A stretch of 64,000 bases of DNA from Gonatopus flavifemur (GCA_018340375.1 JAFFJZ010000007.1:26944001-27008000); one strand, 5' to 3'. Positions 1-12,139 are shown, numbered from the stretch's first letter. The notes: a model not told the origin generated them from the letters alone. Made by a program: numbers and translations.

Positions 1-80
1 AGCATGTGATCACGCATAGAATGTGCAAAGTGAAGCAAAGTTATACACCTAATATATATACACTATTCAAACAACAAACA

Positions 81-597
81 ATTTTATGTTTCATTAGATA
101 CAAAACAAAATCAAATTCCAAAAGTAGAGTTATTTCTTTATGTTATGTTTATTGAAATCACTTTTTTGAGCTCTGTCAATTTTATCACTCATATCTGACG
201 GTAATGAATTCTGACAATGTTTCAGCGCGATGATTCCGATATGTAAAAGTACGAAGAATGTGTAGTTTAAATGTAGCGGGTCAACTTTCATGGTACAACC
301 GCTAGAGGACTGGCTGTTTACTAGCCAATGTTTTCATCAAATAAGCTCCAAATTTTTAAGTGCGGAATAGCTACGTTGGCCAGGTGTTAGGTTTCAATAG
401 GTTAGGTAGGTAGGTAGAGCAGGTTCGGTTCCCCGTTAGGTTGAAAACATTTCACCATTGCCAACAAAGTTATTCCAGACAATAATGAATCATGTGTGTC
501 AGATTGCCTTTCTACCAAACACCATAGTGAAGCGAAGTTTGGTGTTATTTTTTTTTTAGTCATCTTTGAATAAATCAATAAAAGTAAATTTAGTGAA
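81..597. repeat. Dispersed ~520 bp repeat, copy A
   Basis: This segment recurs in the same orientation at 51879-52398 with high similarity over its full length, including the shared block around 222-300 and the GGTA microsatellite near 400-416. It ends in an A/T-rich tail with AATAAA-like signals at about 568-585. I see no ORF, terminal inverted repeat or target duplication. A solo LTR or the 3' end of a retroelement is possible but unproven. What is seen is only the two-copy similarity; the class is inference. Confidence 0.8.
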
Positions 598-1271
598 GAA
601 TCTTTTTGATTTTCCATCGATTTGTAGAGATTTTATCGATATTTATGTACCAACAAGTGCCTTGTGAAATATTATTGAGCAACTGGTCAGTTTTTCTAAC
701 TAGTATCTGATAAGTTAGAGCGTTACATTCCTCACTAGCTACTTGTGAATATTCCTCACTATTTCCTCACAAGTTGAACGGGCAAACTCGTAGGTGCCTT
801 ATGATTAACTGGAGAAAATGTCTACCAGGGTAGGACTGTTGTGCGTAAAATTCCTGGGGGTGTAACGTGATTTTTACATTGAAATATTTTCCCTATGATA
901 AGTATTACTGAAACATATGATCACATATAAAATCGAGAAATTTTATCAATCATTCCAAGAACCTCGGTATTTTGAATATGGAATGGAAATTTGGAGCAAT
1001 GTTCACCTCAAATCGCAATCTTCAGCTGCTGCATCGCTGCATCTCACGATATTGTCAAAACAGACATGACGGCGGTGATTTGTCGAATCGTCTCGCGCGT
1101 TTATGAATTTTTTTACAGAGAATGAACAGTGATTTCATCGCTGAATTTGTATTCACGGCGCAATCCAAGGTAAGCACTATGGTATAATATTTTTGAAATT
1201 TCATATCAATTGCTATTTTGCACAAAAGCTTGGAGCAAAGTTTCCCTCGCTGGAGATCTTCATATATTGTG
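598..1271. other. Intergenic DNA with MITE-like debris
   Basis: No gene is recognisable. About 640-835 resembles debris at 49790-49870 and 52935-53070: CTAGT/CTTGTGA motifs ending in CTACCAGGG. This suggests a decayed short MITE. Nothing else stands out. Confidence 0.4.
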
Positions 1272-1273
1272 TA

Positions 1274-2518
1274 CAAGGTGTACCAGTATGAAATGAGCGT
1301 TTTTTTGTGAAAATAAAACACTAATTGCGAATGGGAAAGTAAAAAAAACTTATTCAAAGTATTGACCATTGTTTTCTACACATTTTGACCACCTTACTGG
1401 CAATTTGTGGATACCACGCCAATAGAAATGTTCGTCTTTTGAAGCAAACCAATCAGACACCCAATTTTCGACTTTTTCGTAGGAATCAAAGTGCTGTTCA
1501 GCCAATGCGTGTCCCATCGATGGAAACAAATGGTTGTCGGAAGGGGCCAAGTCTGGTGAATACGGCGGGTGGGGTCGCAGCTCCCGGTGAAGTGCTTTGA
1601 TTTTATCTTGAACCAGTTTCGCTTTGTGTGCAGGTGCATTGTCGTGTAATAAAATTATTTTGCCGTGTCTTCTGGCCCATGGTGGTCGTTTTTCGATCAA
1701 TGAATGGTTCAAATTGATCATTTGTTGTCTGTAGCGATTAGGATCAACAGTTTCATCGGGTTTTAGAAACTCATGATACAGTACACCTTTTTGGTCCCAC
1801 CAAACACAGAGCATTGCCTTCTTGCCGAATCGATCTGGTTTTGCAGTCGATGTTGATGGTTGTCCCGGATCAACCCATGATTTTCCCTGTTGAGGATTCC
1901 TCAAATAAATCCATTTTTCATCGCTAGTGACAATTTGATCCACAACTGATTTTCTTTCGTGTCTTTGAAGCAAAGTGTCACAAGTGTTTTCTCGGTGTTC
2001 CATCTGTCTTTCATTCAATTCATGTGGCACCCATTTCCCACACTTTTGGATCTCTCCCATAGCTTTTGAACGGTCAGAAATTGTTCGTTGTGCAACATTT
2101 AACATTGCTGCCACTTGCTTTTGACTCAAAGTATCATCTTTATCCAATATTGCTTGCAGTTCGGCGTCTTCGAACTTTTTCGGTGGTTTTCCAGGTTCTT
2201 TATTTCTCACGTCACAATCATTATCTCTGAACCGTTGAAACCATCTTTTGCATGTTGCTTCTGATAGAGCATGATCACCATATGCCTCGACAAGCATTCG
2301 ATGCGACTCTGCAACACTTTTCTTCAAATGGAAACAAAAAATTAATGCTTTTCGCAAATCATCACTTTCTGGTACAAAATTCGACATTTTTAACAGATGT
2401 TTATGTTTGACAGATGTCATACCAACCAAACAAAACAAAAATCAAGGCTCATTCACAACAAATGTTCCCTGTCGGACGCATTTGTATCTTAACGCTCACT
2501 TCATACTGGTACACCTGG
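1274..2518 (-). mobile_element. Complete mariner transposon (1245 bp)
   Basis: Imperfect 28 bp terminal inverted repeats lie at 1274-1301 and 2491-2518 (26 of 28 positions match by eye). They are flanked by the expected TA duplications at 1272-1273 and 2519-2520. The element encodes one uninterrupted transposase on the minus strand. Its ends share the core AGGTGT...AGTATGAA with the mariner at 30001-31277, so the two belong to the same lineage. Intact ends plus an intact ORF make it the youngest-looking DNA transposon here. Confidence 0.95.
1350..2387 (-). CDS. Mariner transposase, full length
   Basis: A 345-residue DD34D transposase that would bind the element's ITRs and catalyse cut-and-paste transposition into TA in the nucleus. 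Residues 1 to about 110 are the paired helix-turn-helix DNA-binding region. The linker signature WVPHEL is at 119-124. The catalytic aspartates fall at D156 (SDEKW), D249 (HDNAPAH) and D284 (YSPDLAPSD), with exactly 34 residues between the last two. Length and Asp positions match Drosophila Mos1. The start at 2387 was chosen because the MSNF N-terminus aligns with the family; the longer reading from 2438 adds 17 residues that do not look like transposase. No stop or frameshift is seen. The D156 motif reads SDEKW where most relatives have GDEKW. Activity is plausible but untested. Confidence 0.95.
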   Translation of the reverse strand: MSNFVPESDDLRKALIFCFHLKKSVAESHRMLVEAYGDHALSEATCKRWFQRFRDNDCDVRNKEPGKPPKKFEDAELQAILDKDDTLSQKQVAAMLNVAQRTISDRSKAMGEIQKCGKWVPHELNERQMEHRENTCDTLLQRHERKSVVDQIVTSDEKWIYLRNPQQGKSWVDPGQPSTSTAKPDRFGKKAMLCVWWDQKGVLYHEFLKPDETVDPNRYRQQMINLNHSLIEKRPPWARRHGKIILLHDNAPAHKAKLVQDKIKALHRELRPHPPYSPDLAPSDNHLFPSMGHALAEQHFDSYEKVENWVSDWFASKDEHFYWRGIHKLPVRWSKCVENNGQYFE

Positions 2519-2520
2519 TA

Positions 2521-4940
2521 TATGTGTACACACACATTTAAACCATCACCTTGCTCAAGGCCCCTTAAATCTCACAGACGATATCACTTTGCAGAAAGAA
2601 TTAGAAAAATAACACAATGTCGACATGTTTTTCCGCCTCTTGGAGATATTGAACACTTCTATTGCTGAATTGAGAGACTAAAGAGAAAATAAGAGAATTC
2701 CAAAAGTAGTGTCACAAGTTATCGAAATGACCGAAAGATCTGAAAAATTCCTGAATGAATTTGATTCTGATTCTGATGATGACTCCAGCTCTTGACCAAC
2801 GACTGATGAAGATGATGATTCTAGAGATGTTTGGATCTTGTTATGTAAAATGGGTTTCTGTTTTTCAAGCTTTACGGTCATACTGGTATATGAATCAATC
2901 AATCCAAAACAAGTGTTTTTCATTAACGTATTGGGAAGCATTGCCTTGTGTAGTTAAAGTGAAATCAGTTAGGTGACAACCCACATTAAATTCTGGAAGT
3001 TGATTTCAAATCCGTATTCAACAACGGCGGAAACATATAAATCTGAAACTCCAAATGTATTCGTTGTACGGTTACTAAAAAAATTAATTTTGATCGGTTT
3101 TCGAGGGTTTGTAATCACTTTATACAGTGAGAATCCACACCCATCCCACTTATAAAACCAATCGACTGATTATGAACTCTTTATTTTATTAGAATGCATT
3201 GATTTTACCTCCCTGATGTACGCTCATGTAATAGAATTCTGAATGCCATGAAAAGTCCACAAGTATTTATGTTCGTAAAATAATTGTAGATTTCTCAAAC
3301 TTATGTTTCGGTCATTCATTACAGTGATAGAGTTGTCAAGAGGCAAAGCAGGCAATTCCCTAACCACCAATTTCTTGGAAATCTCATTTAGATAAAAAAA
3401 AGTTCAGTGGAATCGCGTGACATTTGAAATGAAGATTCACTCAAATACAAATTCCGTCGCATTTATATGGACTTTATACGTGACCAATGTTCCAGCTGGA
3501 TTTCAATCATAACAACTTTGTGACAATTGCTTTCTTTCGTTTGTAATTGAAACATCTAACACTGATCGAATTCGAATGTTTTCAAAAAACATAAAATGAA
3601 ACGATGAATTTCACACTGCTTCTTACTGTTCGCGTACATTACACTATTCGTGTTCAACAAAGAACCGTTCCACTTCCGGAAATCCCAATTGCATCCTCTC
3701 CGTCCCGTGGGAAATGCACTGAACACATCCGCGCGCTCGTCGCACATTTTTTTGCTCGATTTGTTTCGCTCGGCCCTCTGGGTAATCGAAAGAAACGTCG
3801 GCTGCATCTTTGCGACGCATGTACAACGTTTATTCGTCTTGTTTCTTGGTTCTTTTCCCTCTGTGAAGAATGAATTCGTTCCAAAGTTTTATATCAAGAT
3901 AAGCATTTCGAGACAAGAACTCTGTTTTGAATCTTATCATTCTTATACTTTCGTGTATTCATTTTCATTCGAATTTAAAAACAAAATGTTATAAACAAAT
4001 TCCACCTTCTTTTCATTAAACGTTAATTATTCCAACATAAGGTGGGTAAATAATCATTACAAATCTTCTGCGTAGGTCTGGCTATATTCATCTTATTCTA
4101 CTGATTTCATATTCGGTGCATGTAGTTCTCAGAAATCATTACAAATTGCTATCCAAGAAAGACATCTCTCAACAAGGAACTATCCGGAATCAGAGTGAGA
4201 GTTGATTTCTACACGATGATTGTTTAAACTCCATTCATCGTTTGTGAATTTTGAATCTCAACCATTGATTCATATAGCAAAAGAAGAAATATAACAGTAT
4301 AATTTCACGTCTCGCAGCAGTATTCAATAATGCCCTCCGATATGATCCTCATATTTTTACGTTCAATATAAGAGGTGTTGACGTTGTACTTACATAATGG
4401 TTTGCAAATTTTCATCTTATTCGCGTCACTGGTTCCCAATGCCCCTCTCGAAACGGTGTCTTTAAGCTTCCTTTCCCTACAACGATGACAAGCAACGTGT
4501 TCTGAGCTCTCAATATTACCTGGCATGTCTCCGTTTTTCCGTGTCTGCCACATCCATGGAAGAATATCGACACATCTGTCGAATAAGAATCTGCCACATC
4601 TGGCGTAACGTCTCCATCTTTCCGTTGAGTTGTCTAGCCAACGTGACTTCCTTTCATGTCGTGGAACATCTTATTCAATGAGTTGTGATATGCCGCCGCT
4701 CAATTCTCATCGTCGTTTATGGAAGTTTATACTTTAGAATGTAATTCATTTGATTTCATTTGTACACTATGTGTCTGTTGGTTCATAAGTGTACGATCCA
4801 AAAATAATCGTGAAAATGTACTTGATACCTATGAGAATCTGTGACATTCGATATGTCAATGGAAGTTGTTCTTCAACATCATTTTGTTCTCTTCAAATGT
4901 TCACGGAAATCGCGAACAATCAAGAATAGTATGGCAATCT
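2521..4940. other. No recognisable gene
   Basis: ORFs here are short and unlike known families. An acidic Ser/Asp-rich stretch at about 2728-2830 (plus strand) is interrupted by a stop and extends no further. A patch at about 3620-3860 is less AT-rich than its surroundings and open in several frames, but it has no start context, splice sites or similarity I recognise. It could be a conserved noncoding element or a buried exon. Confidence 0.4.
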
Positions 4941-5168
4941 CATTAAACACAACAGAAGCCTTTTTCACTTTTGGATAGTAGATGAATTATTACTTCACAA
5001 TGATGAGTGGCCACGTCACTCGGTTTAGTTTGAAAATGGTTAAGCTGTCGCTTGACAGAAAGAGCTAACAAAAGCTTAACATTGTAATACAGTCTGACGT
5101 AAAACGACTGGCCAAAGCATCCTGACATGTGATAGGCCATTCTCTTAACTCTTCGTGAGTTTGTGGAG

Positions 5169-5176
5169 TATATAAA
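5169..5176 (+). promoter_or_regulatory. Candidate TATA box
   Basis: A consensus TATATAAA lies in a relatively GC-rich stretch (about 5155-5250). No long ORF or clear exon begins within the next kilobase. A splice-acceptor-like run ending CCAACAG at about 5405 is followed by a 23-codon ORF (5408-5479). It could be the promoter of an unseen gene, part of a solo LTR, or chance. Confidence 0.25.
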
Positions 5177-5239
5177 CGGACAAGTGGATTATACCAGCTC
5201 CCATGCCACGAGACGGACAGACGGGCAACACGCCCATAT

Positions 5240-7110
5240 AAATCGCAATCTTCAAGGCCCTTGCCTTAACTTTATTATTTTTGTCGCGAATTTGTTTCCT
5301 TTTCTTTTTATATGATCACATTTGAATTCATTTTCATTTCATTCCCATACTAATCAAAATGTGGTGATATTTGTGCAATATTCATGATATATCTCCTTCC
5401 AACAGCCATGGAAGAATTAGATCGTTCACAGCTTTCTTTCGTGGATATCAACAATCTTCTCACGTTCTTGAAATTCTGAAGATTGTGAAATACCTCAATC
5501 TCGCTTTAAGAAAAAATTTATTCTCTACTCTGACACGAACATTCGCTCTTAGAAAATTACGAGATTTACTTTGTTTTTCGTATACGAATCAGTACCAGTT
5601 TCAATCGATACCCTCACGTCATTATCTCGATCAATTGAAAAGGAATGAAAATGGAGAATGAAAGTGATAAAATGACAAGAGGTACGAAGGAGCTCCGTAC
5701 GCCATATATCCACGAAACAGTATGAACACGCACATCTAAAACTGAGGTCTGATCAAAACTTGAACCATGAGGTTCGTTCGGGAACAGTAATCTGGGCATA
5801 GTAATTTTGTGCAAATAGTAATGTCGTGTAAACCCACAGGGTGCTATTGTTGTTGCTGCTGTTGTTACTGCCGATACTACTAGAGGCTTCTGCCATTGAA
5901 CTATCGTGCAGCACATGCATGTCTCTTGATATATTTATATGCGTGTATGGGAGTTCATGGTTTGCGTGTCGACCTATCATTTGCATTACTCCCTACTATT
6001 GCGAATGCAGTCAGATAAAACCAATTATAACCTATCTGCCACTATCAATTCCCCTCTTCTTCCCTGTATGATATGAAACCAAACGTTGTCAGCTTTCCTA
6101 AACCCGGTGGCCCAGCTGGTCGATTTAACTTGCAAAACAGCCATTTCACCTCGTAAATATCCGCACTCGACGACCGTATAACGCGATGTGCTTACGTGGC
6201 GCTACCGATCATCTCTTTTCTATCTTTGCTTCCTTTTCCATCATCAACATTTGTATAGAGTGACCCACCCTGTTATTTACATCACCCATAAATATCGGTA
6301 TAATTCTTAAGAAACTTGAATCTAAATAATATCCCCATTACTTCCAACAAAATGCAGCAATCTCGAGGAATGATCTGTTTTCGCAATATGTCACTATTGT
6401 TAAACCGAATATACTTTGACTTGCTTTAATATTCGTGTATTTCAAATATTGTTCTGTTTAGTATTCTGCAGTCAGTGCGTTATATCGATCGTGAGATTCG
6501 AAGTCTAAACGGTTCTTGGAAAACCTTCTACCTTGTCGTGACGAATGGAATTAGGTAACTACATATCCAACACGTATGACTCGATGGCAGGAAAAATTAC
6601 AAAACATCTGTTCTTATGAGGGAAAATGAAGAGAAATGTTATTGTGCACGCTTGTTATCAATTACACTGTTGTAGAACTTCATAGAAAATTAATGATTAC
6701 TCTTCGTTCCTGTAAATCTATGGTAAAAGAGACGTTGTTAATCATTCTATAAAGTCGAGTGTGTTCTGTGAACAATATTATAAATTTGAAATATCTCCTA
6801 AGATGAATTCAATAAAACAAAGCAAGAATAATTTTTCTTTATAAAACCTTTGTGTGGCTAAATTCAATAGTGACAACGAGAAAACGGACTCTTGTGGAAC
6901 TATGGAAACTCGTTTATGAAGGACATATTTATCAAGTCTTGAATATCATCATTTTGTGTTGATTAATGAACTAAATAGGACATCACTTAATTACTCCCTG
7001 AGTCATTGAATCGAATAGTGAAAATAGTGGCTAGAAACCCGGAAATCTATGAGAAAACAGGGAAACGTATTAAATTGAAGGTGAGATTAACTGCATTCGG
7101 ATCTGGGTAC
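5240..7110. other. No recognisable gene
   Basis: Short ORFs only. A GTT/GCT-rich microsatellite-like tract lies at about 5840-5865. Nothing else supports a gene or a complete mobile element. Confidence 0.4.
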
Positions 7111-7120
7111 ATATCCAGGA

Positions 7121-7132
7121 GGGGGGGGGGGG
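7121..7132 (+). repeat. Poly-G run
   Basis: Twelve consecutive G at 7121-7132, followed by a CACCACCCCCC block at about 7151-7161. GC-rich blocks of this kind occur at the ends of some hAT elements, but no terminal repeat or target duplication can be assigned. Confidence 0.6.
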
Positions 7133-7773
7133 CAGATGCTGAAGGTGCTGCACCACCCCCCGAAATTTGGGGAATGAAATTTTTGTTGTTGAAATTTGAT
7201 GTACCATAGTTATGGATAACAATGTATAACTGAACTGCGGAAGTTTATGCAATTATACATTTTTCATCTCACATACATATTTTCTACTTGAACGATATGA
7301 ATCAATATCCAGCATCTTTTCATGTCGAAAACAAGTATGCAAAGTACGATAGTCTCGAATATATCCCACATTTAGTAATTAGTACATCACGAATGAAACT
7401 ACTTTAGACAAAGGAACCATTCTTCCTAAAAGTGAAAGATGTTTTATCGTTCCAATGACTATTCGATCACTATATCTATTCATTCTGATATCCACGTAGA
7501 CTCAGAAAGGGTATCAGATATCATGGCCGTTGAAAAGGAGCGCAAACTACTCCTGCAGTAATCGCAATAATAATGGATAATTTACATTATGAATTAATTA
7601 TCACATATTTTTCAAATTCAGGTTTTGAAGTTATGAATAAGAAAAGGTCTTAAACACAGGTAAGAATTTGTTTATTGATCGAGTCATGTGGACTTGACCT
7701 TGTTTCATAATCCGTGTGGGAAAATTCACAAAATTACATATAATTTATATATAATCATGTATAAATTATACCG

Positions 7774-7924
7774 GGTGTTTTATAATTCACTGGGAAAACT
7801 CCACAGGTGTTATTCCCGTATTGGAAAATTTTTTTTGAGCCTTAGTTTTTGAAATATAAGCAGTTTTAGATTTTTTTAAAAATCCAAATCACTCGAAAGC
7901 ACTGTATGCTCCATACTTGAGCCT
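7774..7924 (+). repeat. Half of a foldback element (related to 35189-35656)
   Basis: Starts GGGTGTTTTATAATTC and continues through TTAGTTTTTGAA and TTTTAGATTTTTTT blocks. These line up with the right arm of the foldback at 35189-35656 read on the minus strand. Only one arm is present; the sequence stops at the 50 bp MITE at 7929. It is probably a truncated member of that family. Confidence 0.55.
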
Positions 7925-7928
7925 GATA

Positions 7929-7978
7929 CACGGAAAAAAAGATGATGTTGTAAATCCAACATCATCTTTTTTTCCGTG
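7929..7978. mobile_element. 50 bp perfectly palindromic MITE with TA duplications
   Basis: Two 22 nt arms (7929-7950 and 7957-7978) are perfect reverse complements around a 6 nt spacer (TAAATC). They are flanked by TA at 7927-7928 and 7979-7980, and the palindrome even extends one base beyond the TAs. The ends read CACGGAAAAAAAG, the same terminus as the MITE at 26570-26757. It sits exactly at the upstream boundary of the RTE fragment. Confidence 0.8.
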
Positions 7979-7982
7979 TATC

Positions 7983-8608
7983 ATTCGCTGAGTGAGAGAA
8001 CGAAAATCAAAATAGATACCGAGACAATTGAACAGGTGAAAGAATTCAAATATCTAGGAAGCATAATTACAGAAAACGGCAAAAGCGAAAGAGATATAAG
8101 AGCAAGAATAGCACAAGGGAAACAGGCTTTTTACCAAAAGAAACAGTTATTATGCTCAAAAAATATAAGCTTGGAAGTAAGGAAGAAATTCTTGAAAAGT
8201 TATGTTTGGAGCATTATAATCATCACAAGTTGCGAAACTTGGACAATGGGGAAAACTGATCAACGAAGACTTGAAGCTTTTGAAATGTGGTGTTATAGGA
8301 GGATGCTCAGAATAAAATGGATAGAAAAAGTCAAAAATGAAGAAGTACTCGAGCAGATAAATGAAAAAAGAAATCTTTTGAAACACATCGTGAAAAGGAG
8401 AAGCAATCTTATAGGACACACATTACGGCATGAGAGTTTATTGAAAACAATATTGGAAGGGAAAATGAATGATAAAACTGGTAAAGGAAGACCTAGATCA
8501 AGTCATATGAAGCAAATCGTACAAGACAAGGGATGTAGTAGATATGTAGAAATTAAACGTTTGGCAGATAATAGACAGGGGTGGAGGGTTTCATCAAACC
8601 AGTCGTAA
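7983..8608 (+). pseudogene. RTE-type non-LTR retrotransposon, 3' fragment of ORF2
   Basis: About 205 codons from the C-terminal end of an RTE-clade endonuclease/reverse transcriptase. Recognisable features are EFKYLGSIITENGK just after the polymerase domain, the RRLEAFEMWCYRRMLRIKW block, and the terminal GKGRPR...LADNRQGW...SSNQS followed by a stop at 8606-8608. Endonuclease and polymerase domains are absent, as expected for a 5'-truncated copy. The frame is open over this stretch, but no initiator belongs to it; the ATG-less opening runs in from the adjacent MITE. A second, shorter copy of the same tail is at 36190-36364. Confidence 0.85.
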
Positions 8609-8631
8609 GACTGACTACTTCATGACGAGTA

Positions 8632-9061
8632 TATTATAAGTTAAGTGCGTTTTCTTTCCCGTATGTGATCACCATGCACCCGTCATCGAGAATACCAAAA
8701 GCTTTATTAAGCGCCTCGTTTGACACTTCTGCATAAACACATTCCTAAGTACACGTGGACGATGCCTCTGTGCTTCAAACTTCTTCTACTTTTGTAGCAC
8801 ACTGGTTATCGTCTCGCCTCGGCTCGTGTGTGATGATCACAACTCGAACACCCTCGTTGCATAGAATACTATTATAGTGAATTGATCATGAAAGTAGATT
8901 AATTGCAATGCATCAGTATATTGAGAAATTTTTAACTCGATATTTGTATGTAAACTTCTCAATAATAATGTTTTTATAAATATTTGTATAGGTAAGATAG
9001 TATAGAAAACATTTGAATTCTATATTATTCCTCTCAATCAATTTTTTAAAACAAAAATTCT
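8632..9061. other. No recognisable feature
   Basis: Short AT-rich stretch between the RTE tail and the hAT transposase. The left terminal repeat of the hAT element was looked for here, using the right-end start CAGCGCCGTC, and not found. Confidence 0.5.
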
Positions 9062-11171
9062 CCTTTTAAACAATCAAAGCGGAAATTTGTGAATCAATAC
9101 AGATATTTTTCGTTGAAATATTTTCAAAGAGAAATAAATAATGGCGAAAAAGTTGATCGAACATGGATGATGTATTCAGAATCTACTGGGAATGTCTTTT
9201 GTTTTTTTTGCAAATTATTGTCGTATGATGATAACAATCCTTTCATCAAACAAGGATTTTCTAATTGGAAGAAAGCAGACGAGTATATTCGTAGACATGA
9301 AAACGGGAAAGAACATAATGAATATAAATTAGATTCTTTAAATTTCATTCAATCGGATAGTAACATTGACAAATCAATGCTGAATTATAGTACACGCCGC
9401 AAGAAATAAAATACTGGAATGGAGTTCTAAAAAGAATAGTTTCGGTTATTCGTTTTCCCTTTCTCAGAAAGCGGATTACCCTTCTGTGGAGATAACGAAA
9501 TAATAGGTTCACCAAAAAACGGTAACTATTTGGGTATTTTAGAACTAATTGCCGAGTATGACTTATTCTTAAAACAACATATTGATATGTATGGTAATAA
9601 AGGGCAAGGTAGAGTATCTTATTTATTAAAAAATGGGTGCGAAGGATTTATTAGTCTGATGGCAAATAAAGTTTTAGAAAAAATTTTATCAGAATTAAAA
9701 GAAGCGAAATACTGGGGCCTTATTGTGGACTCAACTCCGGACATTTCTCATGTAGATCAGTTATCAATCGTCGTTCCCTAGTATTATGAAAACCATATCT
9801 ATGAGAAATTCCTCTGTTTTGTACCGATTCGAAGTCACAAAGGTCAATCAATGAGTGAAGTGGTGTTAGATTTACTCCAAACACACGTTAGAAACATATC
9901 TGACTGTCGAGCACAAATTTACGATAATGCAAGTAATATGTCAGGAGAGTATGAAGGACTGCAAGCGCATTTAAGGGCTAAAGACAATTTGGCATTCCAT
10001 GTTCCTTGTATTGCTCATTCATTGAATTTGGTGGGAGAAAATAGTAAAAAAGAATGTGTTTATGCAAGAAATTTTTTTAGTTCGTTACAATGCTCATACA
10101 CCTTCTTCTCTGCTTTCACACATCGATGGGCAATATTACAATCAGATAACAACGGGAAATTAAAAAATTTGTCAGTTACTCGGTGGTCACGTAGAGCAGA
10201 TGCAGCCAAAGATTTGATTGAAAATTTTGATAGTATTATTAACGTATTACTGAACATCTTTCAAGATGAAAATGATAAATTGGAGACACGAGATAAAGCT
10301 TCTCCTTCACTAAAGAAAATAGTTCAACTTGAAAACGTAATACTGCTTGTGTTTTGGAACACTATTCTTAATAGATTTGACAGTGTGAGTCAGTATATAC
10401 AAAAAATTGATGTAGATTTAATTTCAGCCAGTCATATGTTGGGATCATTAATAGAATCCGTAAAAAATGAAATAGAAACCCAATCCAAAAATTTGAGCAA
10501 ATTTGTTGTTCAAGATTACGGTGAAGAGAGAAAGAGAAGGGAGGAAAAAATCAAGTGATAAACAGATGGAAGTTGAAAAACATAGTGGATCAGATAAGTT
10601 CAGAATTGAAAGTTTTTACGTTACGATTGATCGACTTGTAACCGAATTGGAGAAAAGAAAAGTGGCTTGCGACTTTATCATAACGAAATTCGATTTTCTG
10701 ACAAAATTTTTGATTCTTGATGAACATGAAATGGAGGAAAAGGTTAAAGAATTGATTGAAATCTATCCTGAAGCCTTGGATACAAATTTTATAATAGAAG
10801 TGAAACAGTTTGTGCCTTTGATGAAGTCACAAAGTAGAATATTTTTTTCTGAGCGAGAGAAAGAAGATAGAAAAATTCTCAATCCTCCAAGAGTTTTAAA
10901 TTGGATTGTTAATAGGCAAATAATATATATTTTCCCAAATATTCACATAGCGTACAGAATATTTTTTACTATACCTGTAGCGAATTGTGAATCTGAGAGG
11001 TCCTTTTTTGTTTCAAAGAGAATGAAAAATATGTTCAGATCTACAATGTTGAATGAAAAATCATCCAACTCATCAAGACTATGTACAGAAAAAGAAGTAT
11101 TCAGATCGTTGGATTTTAATTATTTAATTAATGACTTCGCAGCTGCAGAATGTAGAAGAATGTTTGAGTGA
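9062..11171 (+). pseudogene. hAT transposase, ZMYM1-like, multiply disrupted
   Basis: Relic of a hAT-superfamily transposase of the kind annotated as zinc-finger MYM-type protein 1-like. In order: a TTF-type zinc finger (about 9065-9360, with VFCFFCKLL), the DUF4371-type core (about 9530-10450, with VDSTPDISHVDQLSIV, DNASNMSG and CIAHSLNL), and the C-terminal hAT dimerisation domain (about 10900-11171, with IPVANCESERSFF). Damage visible by reading: the frame shifts near 9400 and back near 9470, where KYWNGVLKRIVSVIRF lies in another frame; a TAG stop at 9779-9781; and a frame change in an A-rich run near 10541-10552. No ATG starts the zinc-finger segment. It is clearly non-functional. Confidence 0.9.
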
Positions 11172-11381
11172 AATTAATTGAAGAAATGTAATTTTCTATC
11201 AATAAAAGTGTGTGATTGTATGTATGATTTTTGCAATATTTTTATGCACAGTTTATTATATTAGTTGGAGAAATATTGATTTACTTTCAAATTTTTATTC
11301 TAAAACATAGGGTCGCATAAAAAAAAGTTTTCAGATAATTGCAATTTTTGAATTCTTTAAAGGGGCCTTCGGTAAAATTTA

Positions 11382-11415
11382 GCCCCGGGTCCCGTTTCGT
11401 CAAAAGACGGCGCTG
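11382..11415 (-). repeat. Right terminal repeat of the ZMYM1-like hAT element
   Basis: Read on the minus strand this ends with CAGCGCCGTCTTTTGACGAA and a GGGACCCGGGG block, a terminus typical of this hAT group (CAGNG start). It lies 210 bp past the transposase stop. The candidate 8 bp duplication ATTGTCTC (11416-11423) has no partner followed by a matching left end, so the 5' end is lost or diverged. Confidence 0.6.
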
Positions 11416-11423
11416 ATTGTCTC

Positions 11424-12139
11424 CTGTTGCATTCCCCTGATTTTTGATGTTGAAAGATTGTAAAAATCAATCTTCCAAAATAAACCAATAAAAAAATATT
11501 TGTTCACGACTTTTTTGAACATTCGTTTTTTCATTTCCCACCTCCTGTAGATGATCATTCCTCTCTCCATTCATCAGATCTTTGGCAACTTCTGATGAAG
11601 ATGCCCAGGGGTGTAAAATGCTCTTTTTCATGACCCCCGCGATGAAATCATAACTTTGATAGGCTGTACTGGCGCAAAATCTGTTTTTTCTGTTCAGTTG
11701 ATAATGCACATCTCAGAGTGAGTATTGTTTACTATTCTTACATGAAGAACAGTTCGTTAAAGTCATCACCGGTAAGTTTTTTACAAAAAGGATGACGAAA
11801 TTTCCAATTTCTGACAACATCGATGGGCCTGACCTCTGAAAAAATTTTTTTTCCATGAAAATTCTCATAGTATGAAATTTCTCCTCAATTCATCCGAACA
11901 TCCTAAACTCCGTAGGATTTTCACCACAATCTCACAGTGAATTTTCATACAAGTATGGAAAATTCCTAAAGTATGTAGAGGAAAGTAAACCACATTTCTC
12001 CTCATTCTAATAAGCTTGTGGACAATGAATCCTCACCTTCTGAACGCTTCAATTCTCATTTTCTATGTTTTCAAATTTCTTGTGTTACAATTACAATAAA
12101 CTGTGCATCGATTTCTTAAGTTCGCAATTTGGTGCATTT
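11424..12139. other. No recognisable gene
   Basis: AT-rich DNA with short ORFs only. No repeats or terminal structures noted. Confidence 0.4.

Noticed and set aside
2728..2940. Acidic Ser/Asp-rich stretch considered as a piggyBac transposase N-terminus
   Set aside because: The stretch is short, stopped after about 23 codons, and followed by nothing resembling the catalytic domain; no TTAA-flanked ends were found.
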